64,000 nt of DNA, from IMG/VR virus record IMGVR_UViG_3300034117_001294, positions 124,001-188,000 of that record; one strand, given 5' to 3'. Shown piece by piece: positions 15,545 to 23,700 of this stretch; the first letter of the stretch is position 1; every line of letters starts with the position of its first letter. This stretch comes from a virus. The notes below the pieces were generated by a model that saw nothing but the letters and a program-made list of their open reading frames with translations, searched no databases and was not told the origin of the DNA. The position numbers and the translations under genes are program-made.

Positions 15545-16165
15545 ATGCTAGTACCAATGGTAATCGAAAAAACAAGTTCGGGAGAACGTGCATTTGACAT
15601 TTTTAGTCGACTGCTGAACGAACGAATTGTTTTCTTAAATGGTCCAGTTGATGACCATAGTGCCAATTTGATTGTGGCACAGATGCTGCATCTTGAAAGT
15701 CAAGATGCAGCCAAAGACATTCATTTTTACATTAACAGTCCTGGCGGAGTAGTCACCGCTGGACTTAGCATCTACGATGTTATGCAGTTTATCAAACCAG
15801 ATGTCTGCACTTATGTTATGGGACAAGCCTGCTCTATGGGCTCTTTCCTTGCACAAGCAGGTGCCAGGGGTAAACGATTTGTACTTCCAGAGGCTCGAAC
15901 AATGATCCATCGTGTTAGTTCAGGAACACGGGGCACAAGCGGATCAGTTCATGTACAAGATCTGCAATTTGAAGATGCTAAACGTAGTTTTGAAGAATCT
16001 AAACGAGTAAACGAACGGCTGACTCAGCTGTATGTCAAACACAATACTGCTGGGAAAACATACGAAGAAATGTTCGAAACTATGAAGTTTGACACATTTT
16101 TAAGTGCCGCAGAGGCTGTACAGCACGGTCTTGCTGATCAAGTAGTGGAAAATAGACCCGTATAA
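15545..16165 (+). CDS. clpP: ClpP-like serine protease subunit
   Basis: A 206-aa protein, close to normal ClpP length. The start ATG at 15545 follows AAAGGA; the frame extends upstream but without good signals. The ClpP fold is clear: FINSPGG-type loop ([12 protein letters not shown], residues 62-73), GQACSMGSF with nucleophile Ser97, MIHRVSSG with His122 (same numbers as in E. coli ClpP), and the acid region [20 protein letters not shown]. ClpP forms a barrel of two heptamers and degrades proteins fed by a Clp ATPase. A ClpA-like ATPase with a VGF tripeptide is encoded at 51704, so the phage may make its own ClpAP-type machine, or its subunits may mix with host Clp. A prohead-maturation role is another possibility. 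Confidence 0.9.
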   Translation: MLVPMVIEKTSSGERAFDIFSRLLNERIVFLNGPVDDHSANLIVAQMLHLESQDAAKDIHFYINSPGGVVTAGLSIYDVMQFIKPDVCTYVMGQACSMGSFLAQAGARGKRFVLPEARTMIHRVSSGTRGTSGSVHVQDLQFEDAKRSFEESKRVNERLTQLYVKHNTAGKTYEEMFETMKFDTFLSAAEAVQHGLADQVVENRPV

Positions 16166-16182
16166 TCGTTCCTAAACTGTAG

Positions 16183-16221
16183 AGCCCCTATGTGCTAAAT
16201 ACACAAAAGCACTTAGGGGCT
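16183..16221 (+). promoter_or_regulatory. Hairpin enclosing a late-promoter-like box
   Basis: AGCCCCTA (16183-16190) pairs with TAGGGGCT (16214-16221), and GTGC with GCAC inside it, leaving a 13-nt loop. CTAAATA (16195-16201), which resembles the T4 late promoter TATAAATA, straddles the stem top and loop. The hairpin may end transcripts of the ClpP-like gene while the box starts late transcripts for the fibre gene at 16245. Confidence 0.5.
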
Positions 16222-16244
16222 TCTCACATTTACGGAACAACACC

Positions 16245-17324
16245 ATGGTAAAGACATTTGATGCAGGTAATCTAGAAAATATTCCACGCGGCAGCTTATT
16301 AATTGTAGAAAACGATTTTAGCGGCGATGTTATTGATGGCGGAACAATTACCAATTTTGGTAGCACAGGTATTAAAGATCTTGCTACAAAACAGACGTTA
16401 GTTGTAGAAGATGATAAAATTACAGTACAGACACTGAATGTAAAGAACATCGAAGGTAACACTACATTCCGAGGGGATGTTAAAATCTATGGTGTACTAG
16501 ATGCAGGATTTGTTCGTACTACAGAAATTATCACAAATCAGATTTATGAAAAGCAATATCTAGAGTTTGCACACGGAGAAAGCGGTACAAACGTAGGTAC
16601 AGGATTGTTATGGCCAGGTGCCCCTTACAATAAACAATTGGTGTTGATGGCTGGTCCTGATCGATTCTTTAGTACAGAAAGCATCGAAATTGCCAAAGGC
16701 AGAAACTATCTTATTGGTGGTGCCAGTGTACTTACTAGCGAAAGCCTGGGCAGTAGCATTGTTAATTCCAGTTTAAAAACTGTAGGAACACTCCGTGACT
16801 TAAATGTAAGTGGTGCTGTAAACTTTAACGACTTTGTTTTTTACAACCCCATTGCTAATAGATTCAGCCTAGGACAAGATGCTCCTACTGCATTGTTTAC
16901 AGTTTACGATTATCCAAATAATGTTGAAGTAGTTATTGATTCAGACGATCGAGGCCGTGGCCGCATCGGTACTCTGAATACCAAGGCACTGGACATTATT
17001 ACAGATGACCAAGTTCGCGTAAGTATTGATGAACAGGGCCATATTACATTTGGACATGAACTCCGTGACAGCACAGTTATTCGTGCATACGGTAAACTGG
17101 CCATCAACGTGAAGAATCCAACTGAAGCATTTGAAGTTGGTGGGAATGTTCGAATTGGCGGAAAGCTACAGATGCGTGGAGTTGAACCTCCAACACAAGG
17201 TGCTTACCAACAAGGAGACATTGTATGGAATGACAATCCTCTACCACAGGGCTTCATTGGTTGGGTCTGTGTCAGATCTGGCACTCCGGGCACTTGGAAG
17301 AATTTTGGTGAAATTAGAGCTTAA
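16245..17324 (+). CDS. Tail-fibre-like virion protein, 359 aa
   Basis: A 359-aa protein that is almost entirely beta and rich in Gly, Asn, Thr and Val, with repeating strands such as VVEDDKITVQTLNVKNIEGNTTFRGDVKIYG, the style of trimeric phage fibres. It ends with QQGDIVWNDNPLPQGFIGWVCV, a short segment seen at the ends of fibre or head-decoration proteins. No enzymatic motif is found. A late-type promoter precedes it. It is a probable structural protein, but its exact place in the virion cannot be told. Downstream, TTGACA promoter elements begin five bases after its stop. Confidence 0.65.
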   Translation: MVKTFDAGNLENIPRGSLLIVENDFSGDVIDGGTITNFGSTGIKDLATKQTLVVEDDKITVQTLNVKNIEGNTTFRGDVKIYGVLDAGFVRTTEIITNQIYEKQYLEFAHGESGTNVGTGLLWPGAPYNKQLVLMAGPDRFFSTESIEIAKGRNYLIGGASVLTSESLGSSIVNSSLKTVGTLRDLNVSGAVNFNDFVFYNPIANRFSLGQDAPTALFTVYDYPNNVEVVIDSDDRGRGRIGTLNTKALDIITDDQVRVSIDEQGHITFGHELRDSTVIRAYGKLAINVKNPTEAFEVGGNVRIGGKLQMRGVEPPTQGAYQQGDIVWNDNPLPQGFIGWVCVRSGTPGTWKNFGEIRA

Positions 17325-17328
17325 ACAC

Positions 17329-17357
17329 TTGACAGAATAAATATCTGCCTATATAAT
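17329..17357 (+). promoter_or_regulatory. Perfect-consensus sigma70 promoter with a long leader
   Basis: TTGACA (17329-17334), 17 bp, TATAAT (17352-17357). Predicted start near 17364, leaving an 80-nt leader that contains AGCGG/CCGCT (17365-17392) and a late-promoter-like TATAAATT (17394-17401). A ribosome-binding site AAAGGAG lies before the ATG at 17444. Use of both early and late signals is possible. Confidence 0.75.
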
Positions 17358-17443
17358 AGTTACTAGCGGTCTTTAACGACTTTCACCCCGCTTTATAAAT
17401 TCTGCATGTCGTCAAACTTGCTACCTTACAAAGGAGACTAGAG

Positions 17444-17950
17444 ATGGCAAATCTACAACCCGTACAATATAAGTACACCTCGACAAAAGAGTATCACGAT
17501 GCTTTTCCATGTGCATATCGCCAATGGAGAGCCGATAGTCACTGTAACCTAAATCACGGATACAGTTTTTCAATGAAGTTCTATTTTGGAACTAACGACC
17601 TAGACGTTCGTAATTGGGCGGCTGACTACGGTGGCTTAAAAGAACTTAAAAAAATCTTAGAAGATCAATTTGATCACACTACCCTAGTTAGTGCCGACGA
17701 TCCAGAACTAGAATTCTATAAAGAGATGGAACGCCGTAAGTTAGCAAAGCTAACAATACTGCCAGCATTAGGTTGCGAAGCACTGAGCGATATGCTGTAC
17801 AAGTATGTGAATGGTGTTTACATTCCAGACATGTGGGGTGACGGTGAAAGCAAACGTCTTTGGTGTTATCGTGTAGAAGTACGTGAAACCCAAAGTAACA
17901 TGGCATTCCGTGAAGGTCATCGTGAATGGAATGAAGATCTATTTGCGTAA
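17444..17950 (+). CDS. Hypothetical protein, 168 aa
   Basis: An unrecognised 168-aa soluble protein, rich in Tyr, Trp and charged residues. Notable stretches are YRQWRADSHCNLNHGYSFSMKFYFG near the N-terminus, where the dyad NHGYS is followed by a strand, and LPALGCEALSDMLYKYV in the middle. The N-terminal part has the character of the 6-pyruvoyl-tetrahydropterin synthase (6-carboxytetrahydropterin synthase) fold, with His-containing loops (CNLNHGYSF; DFGGLKxLKxxLDxxxDHxxL-like segment DYGGLKELKKILEDQFDHTTL). That second segment, with its Asp-His, closely matches the PTPS/QueD family, and the catalytic Cys is replaced or displaced. QueD-type enzymes feed 7-deazaguanine synthesis. It is expressed from a strong promoter. 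Confidence 0.6.
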   Translation: MANLQPVQYKYTSTKEYHDAFPCAYRQWRADSHCNLNHGYSFSMKFYFGTNDLDVRNWAADYGGLKELKKILEDQFDHTTLVSADDPELEFYKEMERRKLAKLTILPALGCEALSDMLYKYVNGVYIPDMWGDGESKRLWCYRVEVRETQSNMAFREGHREWNEDLFA

Positions 17951-18101
17951 AGTATGGAGACTTTGGGCCAAGGCCCTAGGTGAAAAAATGGGCGATACTG
18001 ATCGAGAAGCTGATCGTATTGCCCTTATTCGTACACTAATTGTATCTGTGTACATGATAACCAATTTGTTCATTATTGCTGGTGTTATTAGACATTGGTG
18101 A
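17931..18101 (+). CDS. Small membrane protein, 56 aa
   Basis: ATG at 17931 lies inside the end of the preceding gene (20-nt overlap, different frame). The N-terminus is basic (MKIYLRKVWRLWAKALGEKM), followed by an acidic hinge and a C-terminal span (LIVSVYMITNLFIIAGVI). The function is unknown. Confidence 0.5.
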   Translation: MKIYLRKVWRLWAKALGEKMGDTDREADRIALIRTLIVSVYMITNLFIIAGVIRHW

Positions 18102-18130
18102 TTGACAATGCTACATAAATCCTGTACAAT
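18102..18130 (+). promoter_or_regulatory. Sigma70 promoter
   Basis: TTGACA (18102-18107), 17 bp, TACAAT (18125-18130). Predicted start near 18137, 17 nt before the ATG at 18154. Confidence 0.7.
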
Positions 18131-18153
18131 AAGATATTACTAGAAAGGTGTTT

Positions 18154-18330
18154 ATGTGGAATTCATTTCGTAATTGGTACATTTATAATCAAGATCAAAT
18201 TACTTGGTTTATTATTGGATGGCTGACTTTTGCCGGCATTGATAGTATTGCTCGCGGTAACTACATTTGGGCACTTGTTAACTTTGCTCTTGTATACGTT
18301 AACTATAAATTTTCAAAGGTGAGAATGTGA
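18154..18330 (+). CDS. Small membrane protein, 58 aa
   Basis: ATG at 18154 follows GAAAGG; a GTG six bases upstream is less well placed. MWNSFRNWYIYNQDQITWF leads into hydrophobic stretches (IIGWLTFAGI and YIWALVNFALVYV) separated by DSIARGN. This type of protein (WFIIGWL..D...RGNY..A..N) is common in marine T4-like phages, with unknown function. Confidence 0.65.
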   Translation: MWNSFRNWYIYNQDQITWFIIGWLTFAGIDSIARGNYIWALVNFALVYVNYKFSKVRM

Positions 18331-18635
18331 TTGACTTTGCAGGTACCTCTAACCCTGTGGAAACACAGTATCAAGTTATTAAAGACATCCTCTATCAAGG
18401 TGTTTGTGAAGTTGAGTTTACTAAAGTAAGTGGCGAGCTTCGAGTCATGAAGTGTACGCTTCATAAAGATTGGATGCCTAGTGAAGCAATTCGCGAACAT
18501 CATCAAACCCGTCTGCTAGATTTAGAAACCGTTCCGGTTTTTGATACAGACAAACAAGAATGGCGTAGTTTCAAAACTATGCGTGTACTAACCGTTAAAT
18601 TAATAGATCATGGAACAGAAACACTGGACACTTAA
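18327..18635 (+). CDS. Hypothetical protein with a WYL/SH3-like strand pattern, 102 aa
   Basis: The GTG start at 18327 overlaps the upstream TGA. The segment VEFTKVSGELRVMKCTLHKDW resembles DUF2693-type phage proteins (FTKxxGExRxMxCTL). The C-terminus has VFDTDKQEWRSFKTMRVLTVKL. The small beta fold is unassigned in function. It overlaps the following AbrB-like gene by 26 nt. Confidence 0.6.
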   Translation: MIDFAGTSNPVETQYQVIKDILYQGVCEVEFTKVSGELRVMKCTLHKDWMPSEAIREHHQTRLLDLETVPVFDTDKQEWRSFKTMRVLTVKLIDHGTETLDT

Positions 18636-19080
18636 TATAGAAGAAGATCCCGCAACAGGAGATGCTATCCTAATGTTCCCTCCAGAACTGCTAGAGAAGG
18701 CAGGATGGAAAGAAGGGGACACGATAGAGTGGATTGATCGTAAAGACGGTTCTTGGGAACTTAAAAAGAAAGAACCAACTCAATGGGTGCTAGTTGAATG
18801 TGTTAGCACATTTCGTGAACGCTATATGGTTGAAGTGCCAGTAGGTGTAGACCAGTACGGTAAAGATAAAACTCTATGGGCATTAGATACTGTAACAATG
18901 AACGAAGCTAAAGAATTTAGCCAAGAACATATCGGCGAACAAATTGTGTCTCATCGTGTTGTTACTAAGGAAGAAGCACTGGCGTTGTGCGATAAAGACA
19001 ACGACTATGGTACTTCTTGGGATGAAGATACAAAAATCAAAAACTTTTTTACAACTTGGAAAGAACAAGTAAATGACTGA
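18610..19080 (+). CDS. AbrB/SpoVT-like swapped-hairpin protein, 156 aa
   Basis: Residues 1-53 read WTLNIEEDPATGDAILMFP, PELLEKAGWKEGD and a strand WELKKKE: the beta-x-helix-GWxxGD-beta pattern of AbrB/SpoVT swapped-hairpin DNA-binding domains, which act as dimers. The remaining 100 residues (including TFRERYMVEVPVG, KDKTLWALDTVTMNEAKEF) form an unassigned domain. The next gene encodes a second, free-standing copy of the first domain, which suggests duplication. A transcriptional regulator is possible, but similar domains in phages can lack a DNA-binding role. Confidence 0.55.
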   Translation: MEQKHWTLNIEEDPATGDAILMFPPELLEKAGWKEGDTIEWIDRKDGSWELKKKEPTQWVLVECVSTFRERYMVEVPVGVDQYGKDKTLWALDTVTMNEAKEFSQEHIGEQIVSHRVVTKEEALALCDKDNDYGTSWDEDTKIKNFFTTWKEQVND

Positions 19081-19243
19081 TACTAGCCAGGTTGTTACTC
19101 TAGAGGGAGATCCGGAGCATCCTGGAAAATTAATGATGCCTTTCCCTCCTGATCTATTGGCTCAAATGGGGTGGGACTACGGTGATGTACTAGTTTGGAA
19201 AGATTATAACGACAGTGGTTTTTCACTTTCTAAGAAAGAATAA
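19073..19243 (+). CDS. AbrB/SpoVT-like small protein, 56 aa
   Basis: A 56-codon frame from ATG 19073 to TAA 19243, overlapping the upstream gene by 8 nt. DPEHPGKLMMPFPPDLLAQMGWDYGDVLVW aligns with the N-terminal domain of its neighbour (DPATGDAILMFPPELL, GWKEGD), so the two are paralogues in tandem. It could form heterodimers with the longer copy. It ends 1 nt before the endonuclease start. Confidence 0.55.
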   Translation: MTDTSQVVTLEGDPEHPGKLMMPFPPDLLAQMGWDYGDVLVWKDYNDSGFSLSKKE

Positions 19244-19244
19244 A

Positions 19245-20261
19245 ATGGGTAAGATTGGGTTTGCATGTAAATGGATTGATAATCCTGCACAAATTGACGG
19301 TATTAAGCCTACAGACGATGCTAAACAATACAACACAGGTTCTACTACTGTGGCATGGCTCAAACGTCAAAGCCAACAGGTAGCAGAAGAAAAACTGTGG
19401 GACCTAATGAAAGGCAACATTGAAGCTGTACGCAAACTAGTAGAAAAAGTAGGCACACTTGATGAATCTCTCCGAATGGTACGTATTAGCAGTGATATAC
19501 TTCCTGTCTATACCCAACCTGATTATAGCTACTTTTGGCGTCTACCAGACGTTCGTGCTTATGCGGAAAAGCACTTCGCCCAAGTGGGTGCTTTGGCTCG
19601 CACTAATAACGTTCGCTTGTCATTTCATCCTGGTCAGTTTACTGTGCTGGCTAGTGAAAATCCCGGCATTGTAGAACGTTCAATTGAGGAGTTTGAATAT
19701 CATGTGGATATGGCCCGCTGGATGGGATTCGGTAAGACCTTCCAAGATCTTAAAATCAATGTTCACATCTCGGGTAAACGCGGCCCCGAAGGCATCATTG
19801 ACGCATTGGGAAAGTTATCCCCAGAAGCAAGAAACTGCATCACAATCGAAAACGACGAAAACTGTTGGGGAATCGACTCAAGTATCGAACTCGCAAAACA
19901 TTGTGCCCTCGTACTTGATATACACCACCACTGGATCCGTACAGGAGACTACATTCAAGCCACCGACGATAGATGTCAGCGTGTGATTGAATCGTGGCGT
20001 GGCGTTCGTCCTGTTATTCATTATTCAGTCAGCCGAGAAGATGTGTTAATAGGGCATTGTCCAATTACGTTACCTGATCATGCATTATTGCTAGAGAACG
20101 GCTACAAAAAACAGAAGATGCGAGCACACAGCAACTTCTATTGGAACAAGTCTGTTAATGATTGGGCATTGACTTTTAGAAAAGACTTTGACATTATGTG
20201 CGAGTCTAAAGCTAAAAACCTAGCTTCTAAAACACTGTACGATTACAGTTTAACCAATTAA
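19245..20261 (+). CDS. uvsE: UV-damage endonuclease (UvdE/UVDE family)
   Basis: A 338-aa protein with the TIM-barrel pattern of UVDE enzymes, which nick DNA 5' of UV dimers and other distorting lesions using bound metal ions. Visible signatures are MGKIGFACKW, MVRISSDILP, RLSFHPGQF (metal His), NVHISGKRG, CITIENDENCW (metal Glu), LVLDIHHHW (Asp-x-His-His-His) and RPVIHYSVSRE. The start at ATG 19245 gives the natural family N-terminus. Such genes are found in several sunlit-water phages, where they replace T4 endonuclease V for UV repair. A bidirectional terminator follows directly. Confidence 0.92.
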   Translation: MGKIGFACKWIDNPAQIDGIKPTDDAKQYNTGSTTVAWLKRQSQQVAEEKLWDLMKGNIEAVRKLVEKVGTLDESLRMVRISSDILPVYTQPDYSYFWRLPDVRAYAEKHFAQVGALARTNNVRLSFHPGQFTVLASENPGIVERSIEEFEYHVDMARWMGFGKTFQDLKINVHISGKRGPEGIIDALGKLSPEARNCITIENDENCWGIDSSIELAKHCALVLDIHHHWIRTGDYIQATDDRCQRVIESWRGVRPVIHYSVSREDVLIGHCPITLPDHALLLENGYKKQKMRAHSNFYWNKSVNDWALTFRKDFDIMCESKAKNLASKTLYDYSLTN

Positions 20262-20286
20262 AAAAGGGCTCTCGGAGCCCTTTTTT
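20261..20286. terminator. Bidirectional intrinsic terminator
   Basis: GGGCTC (20266-20271), loop TCG, GAGCCC (20275-20280), with A5 before and T6 after. It works for both the plus-strand endonuclease gene and the convergent minus-strand gene that ends at 20285. Confidence 0.92.
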
Positions 20287-20629
20287 ATTTTACCTTCTTT
20301 GCTTTAATTACTGCTACCTTTTTTGGTGCAGTTTTTTCTGCTTTAGGCTTTGTGGCTTTTGCCGGAGTTGCAACCACAGCTTTAGGAGCACGTGGTTTAC
20401 GCGGCGTCTTAGCAGTTACCGGAGTAGTAGCGGTTGCAAAATCCATTGGTTCTAAATCTAATGCGACTGAAACCGGATCAACCTTAGCTTCTACTACTGG
20501 TTGCACTTCCTCAACTACCGGTTGTAGTACCACATCATTTGCATGTACAGGCTTTGTTTCTTCAACCTTGGGTGCTGCCGGTGTTTCAACTGGCTTGCCT
20601 AGGAAGAATTCTTTAATTGTTTTAAACAT
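20285..20629 (-). CDS. Histone H1-like basic protein, 114 aa
   Basis: One of only two minus-strand genes in the window. The N-terminus MFKTIKEFFLGKPVETP is followed by a Val/Glu/Pro-rich linker, and the last 45 residues are a Lys/Ala/Pro tail (TPRKPRAPKAVVATPAKATK...) like histone H1 or bacterial H1-like proteins. It probably binds nucleic acid through charge. Similar short proteins starting MFK(T/S)IKEFFxGKPVETP occur in marine T4-like phages as far as I recall. A good ribosome-binding site (AAGGAG) lies upstream on the minus strand, and GTAAATAA there could be a late promoter. Confidence 0.7.
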   Translation of the reverse strand: MFKTIKEFFLGKPVETPAAPKVEETKPVHANDVVLQPVVEEVQPVVEAKVDPVSVALDLEPMDFATATTPVTAKTPRKPRAPKAVVATPAKATKPKAEKTAPKKVAVIKAKKVK

Positions 20630-20756
20630 CGATATCTCCTTAAAAGTATTAACTCGATACTTTATTTACTATTACAGGAATTTCATTTAACACCCTTTGA
20701 GTAACTTAAAATAAATACTTGTAGAATACTACCTGCTGTTATTTTGACAGAATTTT

Positions 20757-20773
20757 ACCAGAATAAATATGGT
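20757..20773 (+). promoter_or_regulatory. Late-promoter-like box flanked by ACCA/TGGT
   Basis: ATAAATA lies at 20763-20769 between ACCA (20757-20760) and TGGT (20770-20773), 22 nt before the ATG of the giant fibre gene. AGAGGAAA serves as ribosome-binding site. A second ATAAATA stands near 20711. Both resemble the T4 late consensus TATAAATA. Confidence 0.5.
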
Positions 20774-20790
20774 GTAGTACAGAGGAAATT

Positions 20791-23700
20791 ATGCCACTAA
20801 ATCAACAGATTATCAATATCGGTAGCGAACCAAACGATGGAACAGGCGACAGCGTCTATGCAGCTTTTCAGAAAGTTAACTCTAACTTTACAGACATCTA
20901 TACATTGTTAGGTTTTGGTGCTGGATTCAGCTTTTTAAGACTAAAGGAAGCTCCTAGCACATTAAGACCCAATGCTATTTTACAAGTTAACGCAGAAGGT
21001 AATAAATTTCTTAATAAAATTTTAGTAGCTGGCACAGGTATTAACATTGACTTTGTTACAAGTTCAACTGAAATCAGGATCGTTAATACTGCATCTAGCC
21101 TATCAAGTGATAAGAATCCAACACTAGCAGCAGACATCAGCGGTGAGAATGCATTTAGTATCATTAACATGGATAACACAGGTCCACATGCAGATTGGGA
21201 TGCAGTTAGTCGTAAGTGGGTTTATGAGAACTTTGTTAACCGTGACGGTATTACTAGATATGATAACACTAGTGTAAGTGAGAGCATATATGACGGAATG
21301 AGTACGATTCGGGATAATGTTGAATTATTAGTAAGTCCTACAAGTTCTACTCACATTGTTAACAAAGGATATGTTGACGAACTTGTTGACAACAGTGGTT
21401 TTGCAAGTCGCCAAAACTTCTTTGTTAGTTTAAGTGGTGACGATCATCAGTATTCTTTACCTAGCTATAAACGTGGGCGGGCCTTTGCCTATGCATTTAA
21501 AACTGTTAATCGTGCCGCAGAAGCAGCAGAACAATTTATTGCAGCAAGTCAAATTGTACTAGGACCGTACCAAAAAACTGTTTCGATGAGTAACGGCACA
21601 GCAAATCCTGTTGTTACTAACATAACCACTAGTACATTGCTAGACACTAGCTCTTTTGGTATCCGCTTAAGATTAACACTAGATCCAGCTAGTTTTAATA
21701 TTGGATCAGATCCCTTTATTAATAAAAGTATTTTCCCAGGAAACTACATCATTGGTGCAAGCAGTGAAGCAGTAGGTCTAGTTGAAGCTATTACACTCGA
21801 TGACGTGAATGGCTATGAATACTATGATATTACTCCAGTTGATTACGCTAAACCATATCGTATGGCAGTTGAACCAGAGCCGTTCAGCTATAATGCGTAT
21901 GTAACCAGTGGTGGTGAAATTACCGAAGTAGCGTTCTTATTAGACGTAGCAGACAGCATTGACATTCCAGATTTTTGGATTGGTTACAAATTTGTCATCA
22001 CTAATTCTAGTTACGGTGTCATAAGCTATGGATATATTTCTCGAATTATTCAAGAACTAGACGACGATCAAAACGTTAGAGACACTATTGTTGTTGAGTT
22101 TAGAGATGGTCTCGGATTACAAAATGGCGATGTTGTTGACTATGATAAGTGGCACGTCTATGCTGCCGACTTTGAATTAAACGAAGAGCTACAATGGGGC
22201 CAAAAACAGAACAAGAATCAATCTACTATTATGGTAGAGTCGGGTGAGCATAACGATCAATACCCAATTAAGGTTCCGGAAAACTGTTCTATCCGTGGTG
22301 ATGAATTCCGCCGAAGTGTTATTAAACCTGCACCTTTAGAAGGTACAAGACTTCCAGGTATTAGTAGTTCTAAATGGGCTAATACATACTTCTTTAGAGA
22401 TGCCCAAATTGACGGTATTATTGTAACACAATTAAACACTGCAACTGATTATGCAAGTGCAGCAGGTATTACTATCAGCTCAACTGATAATGACTCAGTT
22501 ACACAAACTGTTACTGTTACTGTAGATGCAGGAGTTGTTAGCACCAATTGGATTGGAAAGATTTTCAAAACTACCGGTGCAGTTTCTGCACAAGGTGAAG
22601 TTCGAGCCGTAAGTAGCAATACTTTTGCAGTTTCTCTAGCACAGAACGAAGTTAATTTTGAAAAGAGTGCTTACAATTATACAGTAGGCAATACTATTGC
22701 TTACGGTGCATGGCATATATATGAACCGTTCAAATACGGATATCATTACCTAAGAGATGCTAGTCGTCCAGTTAACACATTAACTACTCAGACTAACAGT
22801 GGTGGTTATAATAATGCCGGTTCTATTCTACTAGACAACCGAGAATTTATCAAAGCAGAATGTATTGGCTTCCTAAATGCTACATACCCTAGTTTTGTAT
22901 TTGATGAAGATAAATGTGCAAGAGACATCGGTATTATTGTTGATTCAATTGCATACGATTTAACTAACGGTGGAAATAATAGAACTATTAATGCAGGCGA
23001 TAGCTATCGAAATGTTGCAGTAGTTAAAGGATCCCAACTAGCAGAGACTGTTGCGGCTATTAACTATATTAACACTATTGGTCAACGAATTATTAAGAAT
23101 CAACAACCTGTTACTTCTTATCAAGCGGTCGAAGATCAAGTGTTCACTGACCCAGTTGGTGGTACACTAGTTAGTAGTGGGTCTGATTTAATCTTAGCAG
23201 ACTTAGTGCAGGCCTGCTCACGCATTGTCAACAACGATCCTGATTTTAATCCTCCCAAGTATAACGATCAAATGGATGTGTTCTTGATGAACGATGCAAC
23301 AATTAATCGATATATTAGTTGTCAAGGACACGGCGGCTTCATGAAAGTACTTGACCCAGACGGTCAAATTCTTGCCAAGTCCCCATATACTCAAACTGCT
23401 TCTAGCTTCTCTAAGAGCAAGAACAGGCACGTATTTGCAGGTGGTATGTTTATTGACGGATTCTCCGGCAATACTAAGATGACTCCTGCTAGCATTACTA
23501 CTGCATCAGGAACAGGCTATCCAGTAAGAATTAATTCAGCATTGACTACTGGCAGCATTGGACGTCCGAGTGTTGTGCCTGGTGAAGGATATATTCGTCC
23601 CCAAGTGCCTTGCTTCTTTGTTCATAGCGGTGTTACATACGAAGTCAGCTTTGTTAGTAACTTTAATCCAACAAACGGTACAGGTAGTTTAAACTTAAAT

